Shown here piece after piece: positions 44,913-54,204 of a stretch of 64,000 bases of DNA (positions are counted from its first letter, which is position 1; each line of letters opens with the position of its first letter). Source of the stretch: Chryseobacterium hagamense (GTDB lineage Bacteria; Bacteroidota; Bacteroidia; Flavobacteriales; Weeksellaceae); assembly GCF_007991455.1 (NCBI RefSeq), contig NZ_BJYJ01000015.1:53426-117425 (forward strand). The letters run 5' to 3'. The translations under genes and the position numbers were made by a program. Below the pieces are notes generated by a model that saw only the letters and a program-made list of their open reading frames with translations, made no database searches and was not told the origin of the DNA.

Positions 44913-47117
44913 ATGAGTTACGACTTAGAACAAGAGAACAAAGAGATCCTTACAAGATACAAAGATCTGATTTCTAATACCTACCGGACTTTGGATGAGG
45001 AAAACAACAAACTTATCCGGAAAGCATTCGACATTGCCCTGGACGCCCACAAGGACCAGCGCAGAAAATCGGGTGAACCTTACATCTACCACCCCATCGC
45101 CGTTGCGAAAATCGTAGCGACGGAAATCGGCCTGGGAGCTACTTCCATTGCCTGCGCCCTCCTGCATGATGTAGTTGAGGATTCGGATTATACATACGAA
45201 GACCTTAAGAAAATATTCGGTGAAAAAATAGCAAATATTGTCAACGGGCTGACGAAGATCTCCATCATGAACCATCAGAATATTTCGGTACAGTCTGAGA
45301 ACTACCGGAAACTTCTGCTGACGCTTTCTGAAGATTTCCGGGTAATCCTGATCAAGATTGCCGACCGTCTCCACAATATGCGGACACTTGAGAGCATGGT
45401 GCCGGACAAGCAGAAAAAGATTGCTTCAGAAACGGTTTATATCTATGCCCCGATGGCCCACCGTCTCGGTTTGTATAACATCAAGTCAGAACTTGAAGAC
45501 CTGTCCCTGAAATACAATAACCCCGACGTTTACAAAGAGATCACGGAAAAGCTTGAGCTTGCCAAGGAAAGCCGGGAGAGGTATATCGAAGAATTTAAAA
45601 CGGAGGTTTCCGAAAAACTGCACGAAGAAGGCCTGCATTTTAAAATCAAGGGACGGGCGAAGGCCATTTCCTCGATTTACCGGAAGATGCTGAAGCAGGG
45701 CGTTTCATTTGAGGAAGTCTACGACAACTATGCCATCCGGATCATCTATAAGTCCGATGCCAAGAATGAGAAATTCCTGGCGTGGAAAATTTATTCCATC
45801 GTAACGGATGTTTACCACAGCAATCCTTCCCGGATGCGCGACTGGATTACCCAGCCGCGTTCAACAGGTTACGAAAGTTTACACCTAACCGTTCTGGGAC
45901 CCGACAAAAAGTGGATTGAGGTACAGATCCGTTCGGAAAGGATGGATGAAATTGCTGAAAAAGGGGTGGCCGCCCACTACAAATATAAAGAAGGCTATAA
46001 GCAAAGCTCCGATGACCGCAACTTTGAAAACTGGGTAACGGAAATCCGTGAAGTACTTGAACAGCAGCAGAACCTGACGACTTCTGAACTTCTGGACAAC
46101 ATTAAGCTTAATCTATACTCCAAAGAGGTTTTTGTCTTTACGCCTAAAGGGGAAATTAAAATTCTGCCGACCAATGCCACGGCACTCGATTTTGCGTTTT
46201 CCGTCCACTCCGATCTGGGGATGAAGTGTTTAGGTGCAAAAATCAACGGGAAGCTGGTTCCGATTTCCTATGTTCTGCAGAACGGGGATCAGGTGGATAT
46301 TTTATCTTCGCAGAACCAGAAACCGAAATCCGACTGGCTGGAATTTGTAGTGACTTCCAAAGCCAAGTCCAAGATCAAGAGTTACCTGAACTCACAGAAA
46401 AATCAGCTGGTGGATGACGGAAAAGAAATCTTACAGCGAAAGCTCCGTCATGCCAAGATCAACTTTAATGATGACGAGATCAATAAGCTGCAGAAATTCT
46501 TCAATCTTAAAAGTTCCCAGGAACTGTTCCTGAAATTCCAGTCGAATGAGCTGGATGCAAGCAGCTTAAGGAAATATATCGAAAGCAAGAACGTCTTTAA
46601 TAACCTTTTGTCAAGATTCCGGAAATCCCCGGTAAAAAATACGGCTTTCACCGAACCGAAGGAACAGAATCTCGATATGATCGTCTTCGGGAAAGATGAG
46701 GAAAAGCTGAACTATACCTATGCTAAATGCTGTACGGTAATTCCTGGCGACAAAATTTTCGGATTTATCACGATTTCAGACGGTATCAAAGTCCACAGCG
46801 ACAACTGTCCGAATGCAATCAACCTCCGTGCCCAGTACGATTACCGGGTGATCCCTGCCAAATGGGTGAATGCGGAAAGTTTCAAAAACAGGGTAAAAAT
46901 CGAAATTGAAGGGCTTGACCGGATGGGGATGATCAATGATATTACGACCGTTATCAGCGGTTCTATGGGAATGGACATGAAAAGCATGTCCATTGAATCT
47001 AACGACGGGATCTTTACCGGAGCGATTATTCTTGAAGTAAAAAACAAAAGCCAGCTCGAACAGACATTTATCAAGCTGAAGGATATCAACGGTGTGTCGA
47101 GAATAAGGAGAATATAA
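44913..47117 (+). CDS. rsh: Bifunctional (p)ppGpp synthetase/hydrolase (RelA/SpoT homologue)
   Basis: This is a 734-residue stringent-response enzyme. The HD hydrolase domain has complete metal motifs: His46, His60, His85-Asp86 in LLHDVVED, and IADRLHNMRTL. The synthetase domain has IKGRAKAISSIYRKML, YAIRIIY and WITQPRSTGYESLHLTV. TGS (VFTPKGEIKILPTNATALDFA), a zinc-finger-like segment with CCTVIPGDKI, and a C-terminal ACT domain follow. It should both make and degrade (p)ppGpp. It is a single-gene unit. Confidence 0.95.
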   Translation: MSYDLEQENKEILTRYKDLISNTYRTLDEENNKLIRKAFDIALDAHKDQRRKSGEPYIYHPIAVAKIVATEIGLGATSIACALLHDVVEDSDYTYEDLKKIFGEKIANIVNGLTKISIMNHQNISVQSENYRKLLLTLSEDFRVILIKIADRLHNMRTLESMVPDKQKKIASETVYIYAPMAHRLGLYNIKSELEDLSLKYNNPDVYKEITEKLELAKESRERYIEEFKTEVSEKLHEEGLHFKIKGRAKAISSIYRKMLKQGVSFEEVYDNYAIRIIYKSDAKNEKFLAWKIYSIVTDVYHSNPSRMRDWITQPRSTGYESLHLTVLGPDKKWIEVQIRSERMDEIAEKGVAAHYKYKEGYKQSSDDRNFENWVTEIREVLEQQQNLTTSELLDNIKLNLYSKEVFVFTPKGEIKILPTNATALDFAFSVHSDLGMKCLGAKINGKLVPISYVLQNGDQVDILSSQNQKPKSDWLEFVVTSKAKSKIKSYLNSQKNQLVDDGKEILQRKLRHAKINFNDDEINKLQKFFNLKSSQELFLKFQSNELDASSLRKYIESKNVFNNLLSRFRKSPVKNTAFTEPKEQNLDMIVFGKDEEKLNYTYAKCCTVIPGDKIFGFITISDGIKVHSDNCPNAINLRAQYDYRVIPAKWVNAESFKNRVKIEIEGLDRMGMINDITTVISGSMGMDMKSMSIESNDGIFTGAIILEVKNKSQLEQTFIKLKDINGVSRIRRI

Positions 47118-47476
47118 CAAATTTACACTGGAGCCGAAGCAGAAATCAGATCACTGGCTGGAATAGGAAGCCGGATGACGGAAGACAACCTTGCAGATAA
47201 CTTACCGATTACAGATAATGGATAATCGAATTCATGTTAATTTAATTATCTACCTGACATATAAAAATATTCCGGAGCATCCTGTGTTCCGGAATGATTG
47301 TAATATCGTTAAAGGCCGTTTAAATTTGCTTCTGTTTTTACCAGGAAATTGAAATCTTTTATCTTCGAAAAGTCCATGTATTGGTTCAGCTTCAATCAGC
47401 TGATTCACTTGAATGATCGTCTCAAGGGAGGAATCGCTGTATTGAAATGTAGAATCGGGTGGCAATCACCCAACGC
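47118..47476. other. Gene-free stretch with repeat remnant
   Basis: Positions 47155-47190 (ctggaataggaagccggatgacggaag) are a partial copy of the 14523 repeat. The rest holds no supported gene. Confidence 0.45.
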
Positions 47477-48484
47477 TCACTGTCCTCTTTCTTCGCTCTT
47501 ATTTTTAATATTTTTCCGGCGGCTGAAAAGTGTCCTGCTGTTGATTTCCGTATTTTTACCATCCTTTTTCAGCTCATCTGAAAGCAGTTTTTTGATTCTC
47601 ACTTTTCTGATGGCCATATTCAGTTCGTTTCCGAAAAGCAACAGGTAAACATTCACGTTAATCCAGATCATCAGCAGGATCATGCTTCCGATAGAACCGT
47701 ACAGCACGTTGTACCGGGCGATATTCTTCACATACAGCGCAAAGATGTAGGTGGTTACCACAAACAGGACCGTTGTGAGGATTGCTCCCGGAACCGCCTG
47801 CCTGAACCTGGCAATCCGTACCGTTCCCAACCAGTAAAATAAAGTAAGCAGGATAAAATAAAAAATAGGAAAGGAAACAAATCCTATAATTTTTGAAAGG
47901 TTCTTGACAAGCCACGAAATATCCTTCACCGGCGTAAAAAGCTTCAGGACAAATTCCGAATAATACACCCCGAACAGCGACAGGAAAACGATGGATATGA
48001 ACCCAATGGTAATGAAGAAGGAAAGAATAAACTCTTTTACATCCGTCATTTTTTCATCCGTATTTTCGTTGAATCCGTTGATGAGGGAAAAGGTTCCGTT
48101 GGTAGCAAAAATAAGGGCGAATACGATTGTTAAATTACTGATCCCTTTCATATTCGGGACGATACTGTTTTCGATATAATCCCGGACATCCCCTTCGATA
48201 TTGGAGGGGAAGATATTATGCAGCAGGACTTCAAAAATATAAAACTGCAGCTTATCGTAATGCGGCATATAAGGCAGGATCGACAAAAGAAAAAGAATGA
48301 ACGGGAACAGGCTGATGGTAAAACTCCAGGAGATCGCGGCCGCTTTACGGCCTATTTTATCTTTAAAAATTCCGCGGATATAGATCTGAAACATCTGCCA
48401 TAGGGAAATCCCTAACAGAGGAATATGGATACCGTCGAAAAACTCTTGAATTTTCAAGATAAATTTAGGAAGTTTTGCGCTCAT
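47477..48484 (-). CDS. YihY/BrkB-family membrane protein
   Basis: This is a 335-residue inner-membrane protein with six predicted helices. FKDKIGRKAAAISWSFTISLFPFILFLLS is the start signature of the YihY family. The last helix region ILLMIWINVNVYLLLFGNELN is also typical. The once-suggested RNase BN role of relatives is not supported; true function is unknown. A Lys/Arg-rich tail follows the last helix. Confidence 0.9.
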   Translation of the reverse strand: MSAKLPKFILKIQEFFDGIHIPLLGISLWQMFQIYIRGIFKDKIGRKAAAISWSFTISLFPFILFLLSILPYMPHYDKLQFYIFEVLLHNIFPSNIEGDVRDYIENSIVPNMKGISNLTIVFALIFATNGTFSLINGFNENTDEKMTDVKEFILSFFITIGFISIVFLSLFGVYYSEFVLKLFTPVKDISWLVKNLSKIIGFVSFPIFYFILLTLFYWLGTVRIARFRQAVPGAILTTVLFVVTTYIFALYVKNIARYNVLYGSIGSMILLMIWINVNVYLLLFGNELNMAIRKVRIKKLLSDELKKDGKNTEINSRTLFSRRKNIKNKSEERGQ

Positions 48485-48664
48485 TCTTCTTTTAATATAA
48501 CCTGTCCTGTCCGGTATCCCTATCAGTTATCAATACTCCATCGAGGGAGATTACATCATGCATCCGCATTCTGTACCGGACCGGTATTCCTACAAAAGTA
48601 ATGATTTTTTTAAAATTGGAATTTTTCCCCGGATTAAGGAATGATGACTTTCTTTAATTTATAA

Positions 48665-48672
48665 TATCTTTG
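48665..48672 (+). promoter_or_regulatory. -7 element of rlmH
   Basis: TATCTTTG is a full match to TAnnTTTG, 22 bases before the rlmH ATG. No clear -33 TTTG is found. Confidence 0.45.
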
Positions 48673-48694
48673 TTCCTTAAAATTTACCTCTACC

Positions 48695-49168
48695 ATGCAG
48701 ATCAGCTTACTTTGTATCGGAAAAACTGATGATAAGGAAATCACTTCCCTTATCAATTATTACCTCAAGCGTCTTCCGAAACACTGGAATTTTGAGATTA
48801 CTGAAATCCCGGATGTAAAAAATGCAAAAAACCTTTCACCGGATCTCCTGAAAAAGGAAGAGGGAAAATTGTTTTTAAACCAGATCGACCGGACGGATCT
48901 GGTCCTGATTCTGGATGAGAAAGGAAAACAGCTCACAAGCAGGGAATTTGCCGGTAAAATCGACGGCTGGATGAATTCTTCGGTGAAGAAAATCCATCTT
49001 CTGATCGGAGGGGCCTACGGATTTTCTGATGAAATGTATTCGAGGGCCAATGAGAAAATGTCGCTGTCTAAAATGACCTTTACCCACCAGATGATCCGGC
49101 TGTTTATTGTAGAGCAGATCTACCGTGCCGATCAGATCCTTCAGGGGAAGCCTTATCACAACGACTGA
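48695..49168 (+). CDS. rlmH: 23S rRNA (pseudouridine(1915)-N(3))-methyltransferase
   Basis: This is a 157-residue SPOUT methyltransferase that modifies position 1915 of 23S rRNA in the ribosome. ILDEKGKQLTSREFA, LLIGGAYGFSDEMY and the knot segment MTFTHQMIRLFIVEQIYRA are all present. Length is normal. It is convergent with the PAP2 gene, with a gap of 46 bases. Confidence 0.96.
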   Translation: MQISLLCIGKTDDKEITSLINYYLKRLPKHWNFEITEIPDVKNAKNLSPDLLKKEEGKLFLNQIDRTDLVLILDEKGKQLTSREFAGKIDGWMNSSVKKIHLLIGGAYGFSDEMYSRANEKMSLSKMTFTHQMIRLFIVEQIYRADQILQGKPYHND

Positions 49169-49214
49169 TGTAAAAAAGCCGGCCCGAACCTAAATATTTT
49201 AATGAGTATGATCT

Positions 49215-49781
49215 TTATGAAGCTACGGACTGCTTAAGAATTACTTTTTTGGCCAGGGTACCGAAAATGATTCCAAGGACGGATCCTGCGAAAGCCCCTA
49301 CCAGAATATCCCCCGGAAAATGGACGCCCAGGTAGATCCTGCTGTATGAAACCACCACAGCCCAAACGAACAAAACGTAGGGAAACCAACGGAGCTTATG
49401 GCCTAATAAAACAGTCAGGTAAGTCGCCAGAAAAAAGGTATTGGAAGAATGGGAAGAATAGAATCCGAACTGTCCGCCGCATTTTACGATTCTCATCAGA
49501 TGCTCCAGACCGGGATCATGACAGGGCCTGAGCCTCTCGAAACCATGTTTGAAAACACCGGCCAGCTGATCGGAAACCGTGACCCCGATGGCCACGAAAA
49601 TAAGGATAAAAACCAAAGACCGCAGCTTATAGTTTTTAAACAGAAAATAAAAGAAAATAATATACAGAGGCACCCAGATCCAGGTGCTGGAAACCAGGAT
49701 CCAGAAATGGTCGAAACGCGAGTCTCCCAAGTTATTGAGAAACAAAAAGATTTTACGGTCTTCGAGAATAAGCTCCTCCAT
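49215..49781 (-). CDS. PAP2-family membrane phosphatase
   Basis: This is a 188-residue integral membrane phosphatase. The three motifs are KHGFERLRP, YSSHSSNTF (with SSH for the usual SGH) and SRIYLGVHFPGD. Such enzymes act on lipid phosphates, for example undecaprenyl or phosphatidylglycerol phosphate. Its ATG is one base past the tatA stop (TAGGATG), so the two are translated in tandem. Confidence 0.9.
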   Translation of the reverse strand: MEELILEDRKIFLFLNNLGDSRFDHFWILVSSTWIWVPLYIIFFYFLFKNYKLRSLVFILIFVAIGVTVSDQLAGVFKHGFERLRPCHDPGLEHLMRIVKCGGQFGFYSSHSSNTFFLATYLTVLLGHKLRWFPYVLFVWAVVVSYSRIYLGVHFPGDILVGAFAGSVLGIIFGTLAKKVILKQSVAS

Positions 49782-49782
49782 C

Positions 49783-50118
49783 CTATCTGCTTACAGGCCC
49801 TTCATAAGCCTCATCATCGGAGGGTTTCGGTTTCGGAAGTTCATTGGATGCCAAAGGATCTGCAACTACATCCTTCTGAACGTCATTCATCGGATTGTAG
49901 TCTTTTGCCGCATCTTTTACCTTCTCGATTTCACGTTTGATCTCAGAAACAGGATTATCCGTTTCTTTCATAATTTCAGTTTTGATATCTTCTACGGCGC
50001 CCCGCATTTTGCGTACCCCTGAACCCAGGTCGCGTGCGATCTGAGGAAGTTTATCCGGTCCGAACAGGACAACGATCGCAATAGCAATCAGTGCCATTTC
50101 TCCAATGCTTAATTCCAT
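49783..50118 (-). CDS. tatA: Twin-arginine translocase subunit TatA/TatE
   Basis: This is a 111-residue protein. A single N-terminal helix (IGEMALIAIAIVVLF) leads to the FGPDKLPQIARDLGSGVRKM hinge and amphipathic helix typical of TatA. A charged tail follows. It forms the pore for folded proteins in the inner membrane. No tatC is nearby. Confidence 0.93.
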   Translation of the reverse strand: MELSIGEMALIAIAIVVLFGPDKLPQIARDLGSGVRKMRGAVEDIKTEIMKETDNPVSEIKREIEKVKDAAKDYNPMNDVQKDVVADPLASNELPKPKPSDDEAYEGPVSR

Positions 50119-50194
50119 ATGGTAAAATTACGAAAGATATATGAAACTGGATGTTAAATATTAAGTTTTAATGAAATATTAAGTTTTGATGAAA

Positions 50195-50836
50195 TCATTC
50201 ATTTTTAAGAATCCCGATATCTGCAACAAGCTGTTGCATATCCGTCTGTAAGGTACCGTTGTAGATCCCCCTGATCCTTTGTTTTTTATCGGTAAGGACA
50301 ATATGTTCGGTATGGAGGAACTCTGTGCTGTCCTTCGTAAATCCGAGATCTTCTTCCGCAAAATAAGACCTGCGCGCCAGATCATAGATCGCACGCTTCT
50401 TACCGGTGAGAAAATACCAATTGGGATTATCTATCTGATGCGATTTTTTAAAATCCTTCAGTTTCTTCGGGGTATCAATCCACGGAGTTACTGAGAAAAA
50501 GAGCATTATAATTTCAGGATCATTCCGGTATCTTTTACTGACCGGTTTCAGATTCCGGATCATCACCGGACAGATGCTCCCGCAGGAAGTAAAAATAAAA
50601 CTGGCCACCTGAATTTTATGGTCGACACTTTTATCCGTCATTTTCCGGTTATCCTGGTTTATCAAAGAAAAAGAACCGATGTGATGGGTGATTTTCTTTG
50701 CCGCTTCCTGCTCCGATAAGAACTGAGGTGTAAAATCCGGACTGTTATAATAGGGCAGCGCATGTTCTTCCTGTCTGCTGCAGGCCAGTACCAGGCCAAG
50801 CACCAGGCTACTTCTGAAAAATACGGTCCGTAACAT
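50195..50836 (-). CDS. SCO1/SenC-family lipoprotein
   Basis: This is a 213-residue thioredoxin-fold copper protein. The signal ends in a lipobox (LVLACS, Cys19). The copper ligands are Cys85 and Cys89 in FTSCGSICP and His177 in HTEHIVL. It probably delivers copper to cytochrome oxidase or acts as a thiol reductase in the periplasm. Its start overlaps the end of the YwqK-like gene by 29 bases. Confidence 0.92.
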   Translation of the reverse strand: MLRTVFFRSSLVLGLVLACSRQEEHALPYYNSPDFTPQFLSEQEAAKKITHHIGSFSLINQDNRKMTDKSVDHKIQVASFIFTSCGSICPVMIRNLKPVSKRYRNDPEIIMLFFSVTPWIDTPKKLKDFKKSHQIDNPNWYFLTGKKRAIYDLARRSYFAEEDLGFTKDSTEFLHTEHIVLTDKKQRIRGIYNGTLQTDMQQLVADIGILKNE

Positions 50837-51383
50837 TTACACAATTTTTTGTCCCGAGCAACCCATACCGTTTGCCATTTTTCATCATATAGTTTGATCT
50901 GATTTTACCATTATCATAAAACTGCTTCTGGCTACCCTCTTCATAGCCCAACCGGTAATGCATATCCCTGATGAGCATCCCGTTTTTATTCCATTCTTTA
51001 TATTCTCCGTTGTTTTCACCTTTCAGGAAGGATCCGGAGACTTTCAGATGACCGTTGTCCCACCATTCTTTCATAGTTTTCACCTTGGTGCCGCCGTCAA
51101 AAAAACGCTGTGCAGACCGTTTTCCGCCCGGGAAAAATTTTCGCCATTCCCCATGTTCCCTACCCTTCCTGAATCCGATAACTTCTGCGGTATCTTCTGT
51201 TCCCGGATAAAAAGAAAATACAATTCCTGAAAAAGGCCGGCCCCGGTAGAAAACCATTCCGTTTTTATTTTCCAGGCGGATGTCTTCGAGGCGGTACCGA
51301 ATCATCTTTTTCTGCTCTGCCGGATTACAGGAGATCAGGGAAAGCAGCAACAGGCTAATTGCTGACAGTTCCCGGAGTGCCAT
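50808..51383 (-). CDS. YwqK-like lipoprotein with MORN-type repeats
   Basis: This is a 191-residue lipoprotein. The frame opens at 51497, but the ATG at 51383 gives a signal with lipobox LISC. The mature part carries repeats of the type WWDNGHLKVSGSFLKGENNGEYKEW and QFYDNGKIRSNYMMKNGKR, as in YwqK and MORN proteins. YwqK-like proteins are often annotated as antitoxins; there is no toxin here and the export signal argues against that role. It overlaps both neighbours by 29 bases. Confidence 0.82.
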   Translation of the reverse strand: MALRELSAISLLLLSLISCNPAEQKKMIRYRLEDIRLENKNGMVFYRGRPFSGIVFSFYPGTEDTAEVIGFRKGREHGEWRKFFPGGKRSAQRFFDGGTKVKTMKEWWDNGHLKVSGSFLKGENNGEYKEWNKNGMLIRDMHYRLGYEEGSQKQFYDNGKIRSNYMMKNGKRYGLLGTKNCVNVTDRIFQK

Positions 51384-52125
51384 AAAAACCATTTCCGTTG
51401 ATATAAGGGTCGCTGCCCGTAATGTGGTAATGATAAATACCGTTCGGATAATCTGCCGTGGCTCCGGTATGCCCGTGATAGGCATCAAGGGAAGCATTTG
51501 TTACGGCTGAACCGTTTTCTTCAGGACCATAGACCGGAAAGCCGTCCAGCAAAAACCCTAGCAAAGCGGATTTGGAAGCTTTTACGGTGGTTAAATATTT
51601 AGGTTCCACATGGTAGTGGTAATCGCCGCCGGGTGCAGGGTGTCCCCACCATTGGTCGAAAGAGGCAATTTCTCCGCTCAAAGGCTGGCTGGGCCCGGCA
51701 TACTGATTGAAAAAAGGAACACCGTTCAGCGAAACGCCGATTGGGCCAAGCGGTGTTGCGGAATGCGCAGGATTTACTGCCGGATTCACCGGAATTTTAA
51801 ACGTATAATTTTTCGCAGCAATAGAATTGGGATTCTTGGAAAAAGTATAGCCTCCGTACGTCGTGCCTGAAAAATTTTCATACAAACTATTTCCTGCAGC
51901 GTAATATACACTTTTATGGTCCGGTGTCCCGTTTGTTTTTATGTAGACATAGGTCCCATCCGTTGTAATGCCCGAGGCTCCGTAAATTTTTTTATAAACT
52001 GCAGGAACATCAGCACCCGTTCCGATGCCGTCACCGTTCTGATCCGATGAAGAATCGTCGCTGCTGCTACAGCCCGTAACCAATACGGCCAACAATAATC
52101 CCGATAAAAAATGCTTGATTATCAT
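51355..52125 (-). CDS. YHYH-domain lipoprotein
   Basis: This is a 256-residue protein with lipobox VTGC (Cys19) and a Ser/Asp-rich linker. The YHYH domain shows as GDYHYHVEPKYLT and NGIYHYHITGSDPYING, with GFLLDGFPVYGPEENGS before. The function of the domain is unknown; the clustered His may bind metal. It heads an operon of three lipoproteins ending in a copper-binding SCO protein, so a link to copper or respiration is possible. Confidence 0.88.
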   Translation of the reverse strand: MIIKHFLSGLLLAVLVTGCSSSDDSSSDQNGDGIGTGADVPAVYKKIYGASGITTDGTYVYIKTNGTPDHKSVYYAAGNSLYENFSGTTYGGYTFSKNPNSIAAKNYTFKIPVNPAVNPAHSATPLGPIGVSLNGVPFFNQYAGPSQPLSGEIASFDQWWGHPAPGGDYHYHVEPKYLTTVKASKSALLGFLLDGFPVYGPEENGSAVTNASLDAYHGHTGATADYPNGIYHYHITGSDPYINGNGFYGTPGTVSN

Positions 52126-52240
52126 ATTTATGTTAATTTTTCCAAATATATAAAAATATGATAATTTAAATTTAATTATTATAAAAATTTAATGCTGAAT
52201 AAAAGTAAAAAAGTAAAATTTGAAATATCCATCTTATCCT

Positions 52241-53482
52241 TTACTGTAATGGAACTTCTTCTTTTCTACTATTTTTTCTTTTAAAATTAAAATAGGTCAA
52301 ACCCACACTTACCGACATTAGGATGAATGCGAGGAAAAACGGAGCTCCGGGAAATTTCAGGGAGGCATCTTCCTTGCTGAACTGGTAGTACAGGCTGGCC
52401 ATCAACGGCGGTCCTATGGTTGAGGTAATGCTCATCAGACTGGTTAAGGCGCCCTGAAGTTCACCCTGCTCATTAGCGGCTACATTCTTTGTAATCACCG
52501 ATTGCAGGGACGGTCCGCAGATCCCTCCCAGACAATAGGGAATCAGAATGGCGAACATCATCCACCCTTCTGTGGCAAAAGCAAAGAGCAGCATCCCGAT
52601 GGCATACATTCCAAGGCCTATGTAGATGCTTTTGTATTCTCCAAGCTTCGGTGCCGTCCATCTGATCAGCACGCCCTGAACCAGAGCGACCAGTAGCCCG
52701 ACCACTCCTAAAGAAACCCCTACTGTAAATTCCGTCCATTTGAATTGTCCCATCGTAAAGAAGCTCCAGTTGCTCTGCACGGCATGCCCGGCAACATAGA
52801 CCAGAAAAAGGGTGGCTACCAATCCGGAAAGTTCGGGATGCTTAAATAAAAACTTCAGTGAACCGATAGGATTTGCCCGTTTCCAGTCGAATGCCCTTCT
52901 TTTATCTTTATCCAGGCTTTCAGGCAGGATGAAATAACCATACAGAAAGTTGATCAGGCATAAGCCTGCAGCCGCATAGAAAGGCACTCTGGCTCCGAAA
53001 TGTCCGAGAGCCCCACCGATCAGCGGACCGATAATGAACCCCAGCCCGAATGCCGCACCGATGAGCCCAAAGTTTTTGGAACGGTCTTTATCCGTGGAAA
53101 TATCCGCAATGTAGGCACTGGCCGTCGTAAAGCTGGCACCGGTGATTCCGGCAATGACCCTCCCGACGAACAGCAGCCAGATGGTTGGGGCCAAGGCTAA
53201 AAAAATATAATCGACGGTAAATCCGAAAAGCGAAATCAGGATGATCGGCCTTCTCCCGTATTTATCGCTTAAATTGCCCACCACCGGAGAAAATACAAAC
53301 TGGGTAAAGGCATAAGCAAAACTCAGCCATCCACCGTATTTGGCCGCTTCCCGCACATTTCCGTGAATGAGCTCTTCAATCAGTTTCGGGATCACGGGAA
53401 TGATGATCCCCAAGCCGATGACGTCAATGAGAAGCGTAATAAAGATAAAGCCGATGGCTGCCTTTTTTCTTGAATTTTCCAT
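52241..53482 (-). CDS. TCR/Tet-family MFS transporter
   Basis: This is a 413-residue drug-efflux-type MFS protein with 12 helices. The frame opens at 53650, but the ATG at 53482 (MENSRKKAAIGF) is the real start. LLIDVIGLGIIIPVIPKLI, GNLSDKYGRRPIILISL and GRVIAGITGASFTTASAYIADIS match the TetA group. It could export tetracycline-like compounds, but substrate cannot be fixed by sequence. It stands alone. Confidence 0.9.
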   Translation of the reverse strand: MENSRKKAAIGFIFITLLIDVIGLGIIIPVIPKLIEELIHGNVREAAKYGGWLSFAYAFTQFVFSPVVGNLSDKYGRRPIILISLFGFTVDYIFLALAPTIWLLFVGRVIAGITGASFTTASAYIADISTDKDRSKNFGLIGAAFGLGFIIGPLIGGALGHFGARVPFYAAAGLCLINFLYGYFILPESLDKDKRRAFDWKRANPIGSLKFLFKHPELSGLVATLFLVYVAGHAVQSNWSFFTMGQFKWTEFTVGVSLGVVGLLVALVQGVLIRWTAPKLGEYKSIYIGLGMYAIGMLLFAFATEGWMMFAILIPYCLGGICGPSLQSVITKNVAANEQGELQGALTSLMSITSTIGPPLMASLYYQFSKEDASLKFPGAPFFLAFILMSVSVGLTYFNFKRKNSRKEEVPLQ

Positions 53483-54150
53483 AGTGATGCAAAAATAATG
53501 AAATCGGCTGATACGGTGAATTGCCAATTGATAATTTTGCTGGGCTGACGAATTGGGTAGTGAAGAGTCAATAGTCAACCTGTTATGCAAATAAATTTTT
53601 ACGGTCAGTAAATGATTCGTCGTTAATGGGCATGAATGGTAAATGTTCAATTTTGCGGTGCAAGTGAATATTCAGAAAAACAATATTCCGCAGGAACAGC
53701 ATCCGTGCAGAAAACAGATTTCAACATGAACCGCACACCATCGGTATATTACCTGACCAGCCGCTTAAAAAGATAGAACTCCCAGGGAGTTCCCGTAATC
53801 TTCCCCATCAACAACATACTATACAGATCCTGCTCCTTCGGAGCAAAATGGTATAACAGATCCGTTAAAAATTCACCATTGATAAAACATGAATTGCCAA
53901 TTCACAGTATAAGAAGATCTTCAGAGTTGCTTCGGTAATCCAATATTCGTTTGCAGAAACTGACAATTGACAAAAAATAATGGCCAATTCTGCTGCATCA
54001 GCATATCTCCGGAACTGATTAAGAAATTCACCATTCATCCGTAGGAATTCACCATTCACAACAATCCGGACTACTGCTACTACCGGAACCAGATTGCTGT
54101 AATTACAGTCTCGACTCCGGTTCTTAACCTTTTATTCCAAAACTTTAAAC
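53483..54150. repeat. Gene-free stretch packed with dispersed repeats
   Basis: Low-complexity words (gaattgccaattgat, aattcaccattgat, aattcaccattcatcc) lie at 53515-53580 and 53868-54062. In the middle is a REP-like element, gaactccc-a-gggagttc (53776-53793), followed by cagatcctgctccttcggagcaaa (53825-53848). No gene is supported. Confidence 0.55.
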
Positions 54151-54153
54151 AAA

Positions 54154-54184
54154 AAAAGGCCCTTCATTGCTGAAAGGCCTTTTT
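54154..54184 (-). terminator. Terminator of secDF
   Basis: The arms aaaggcccttca / tgaaaggccttt pair with one bulge. On the minus strand the hairpin is followed by a T run. Confidence 0.8.
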
Positions 54185-54204
54185 CTTATTTACTGTAGTT
54201 TACT

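Noticed and set aside
50808..51383. Toxin-antitoxin pair around the YwqK-like gene
   Set aside because: The protein has a lipoprotein signal and no toxin-like partner; both neighbours are envelope proteins.
53865..54059. Minus-strand 64-codon frame with MNGEFLRMNGEFL repeats
   Set aside because: It is a translation of the low-complexity attcaccattcat repeat words.
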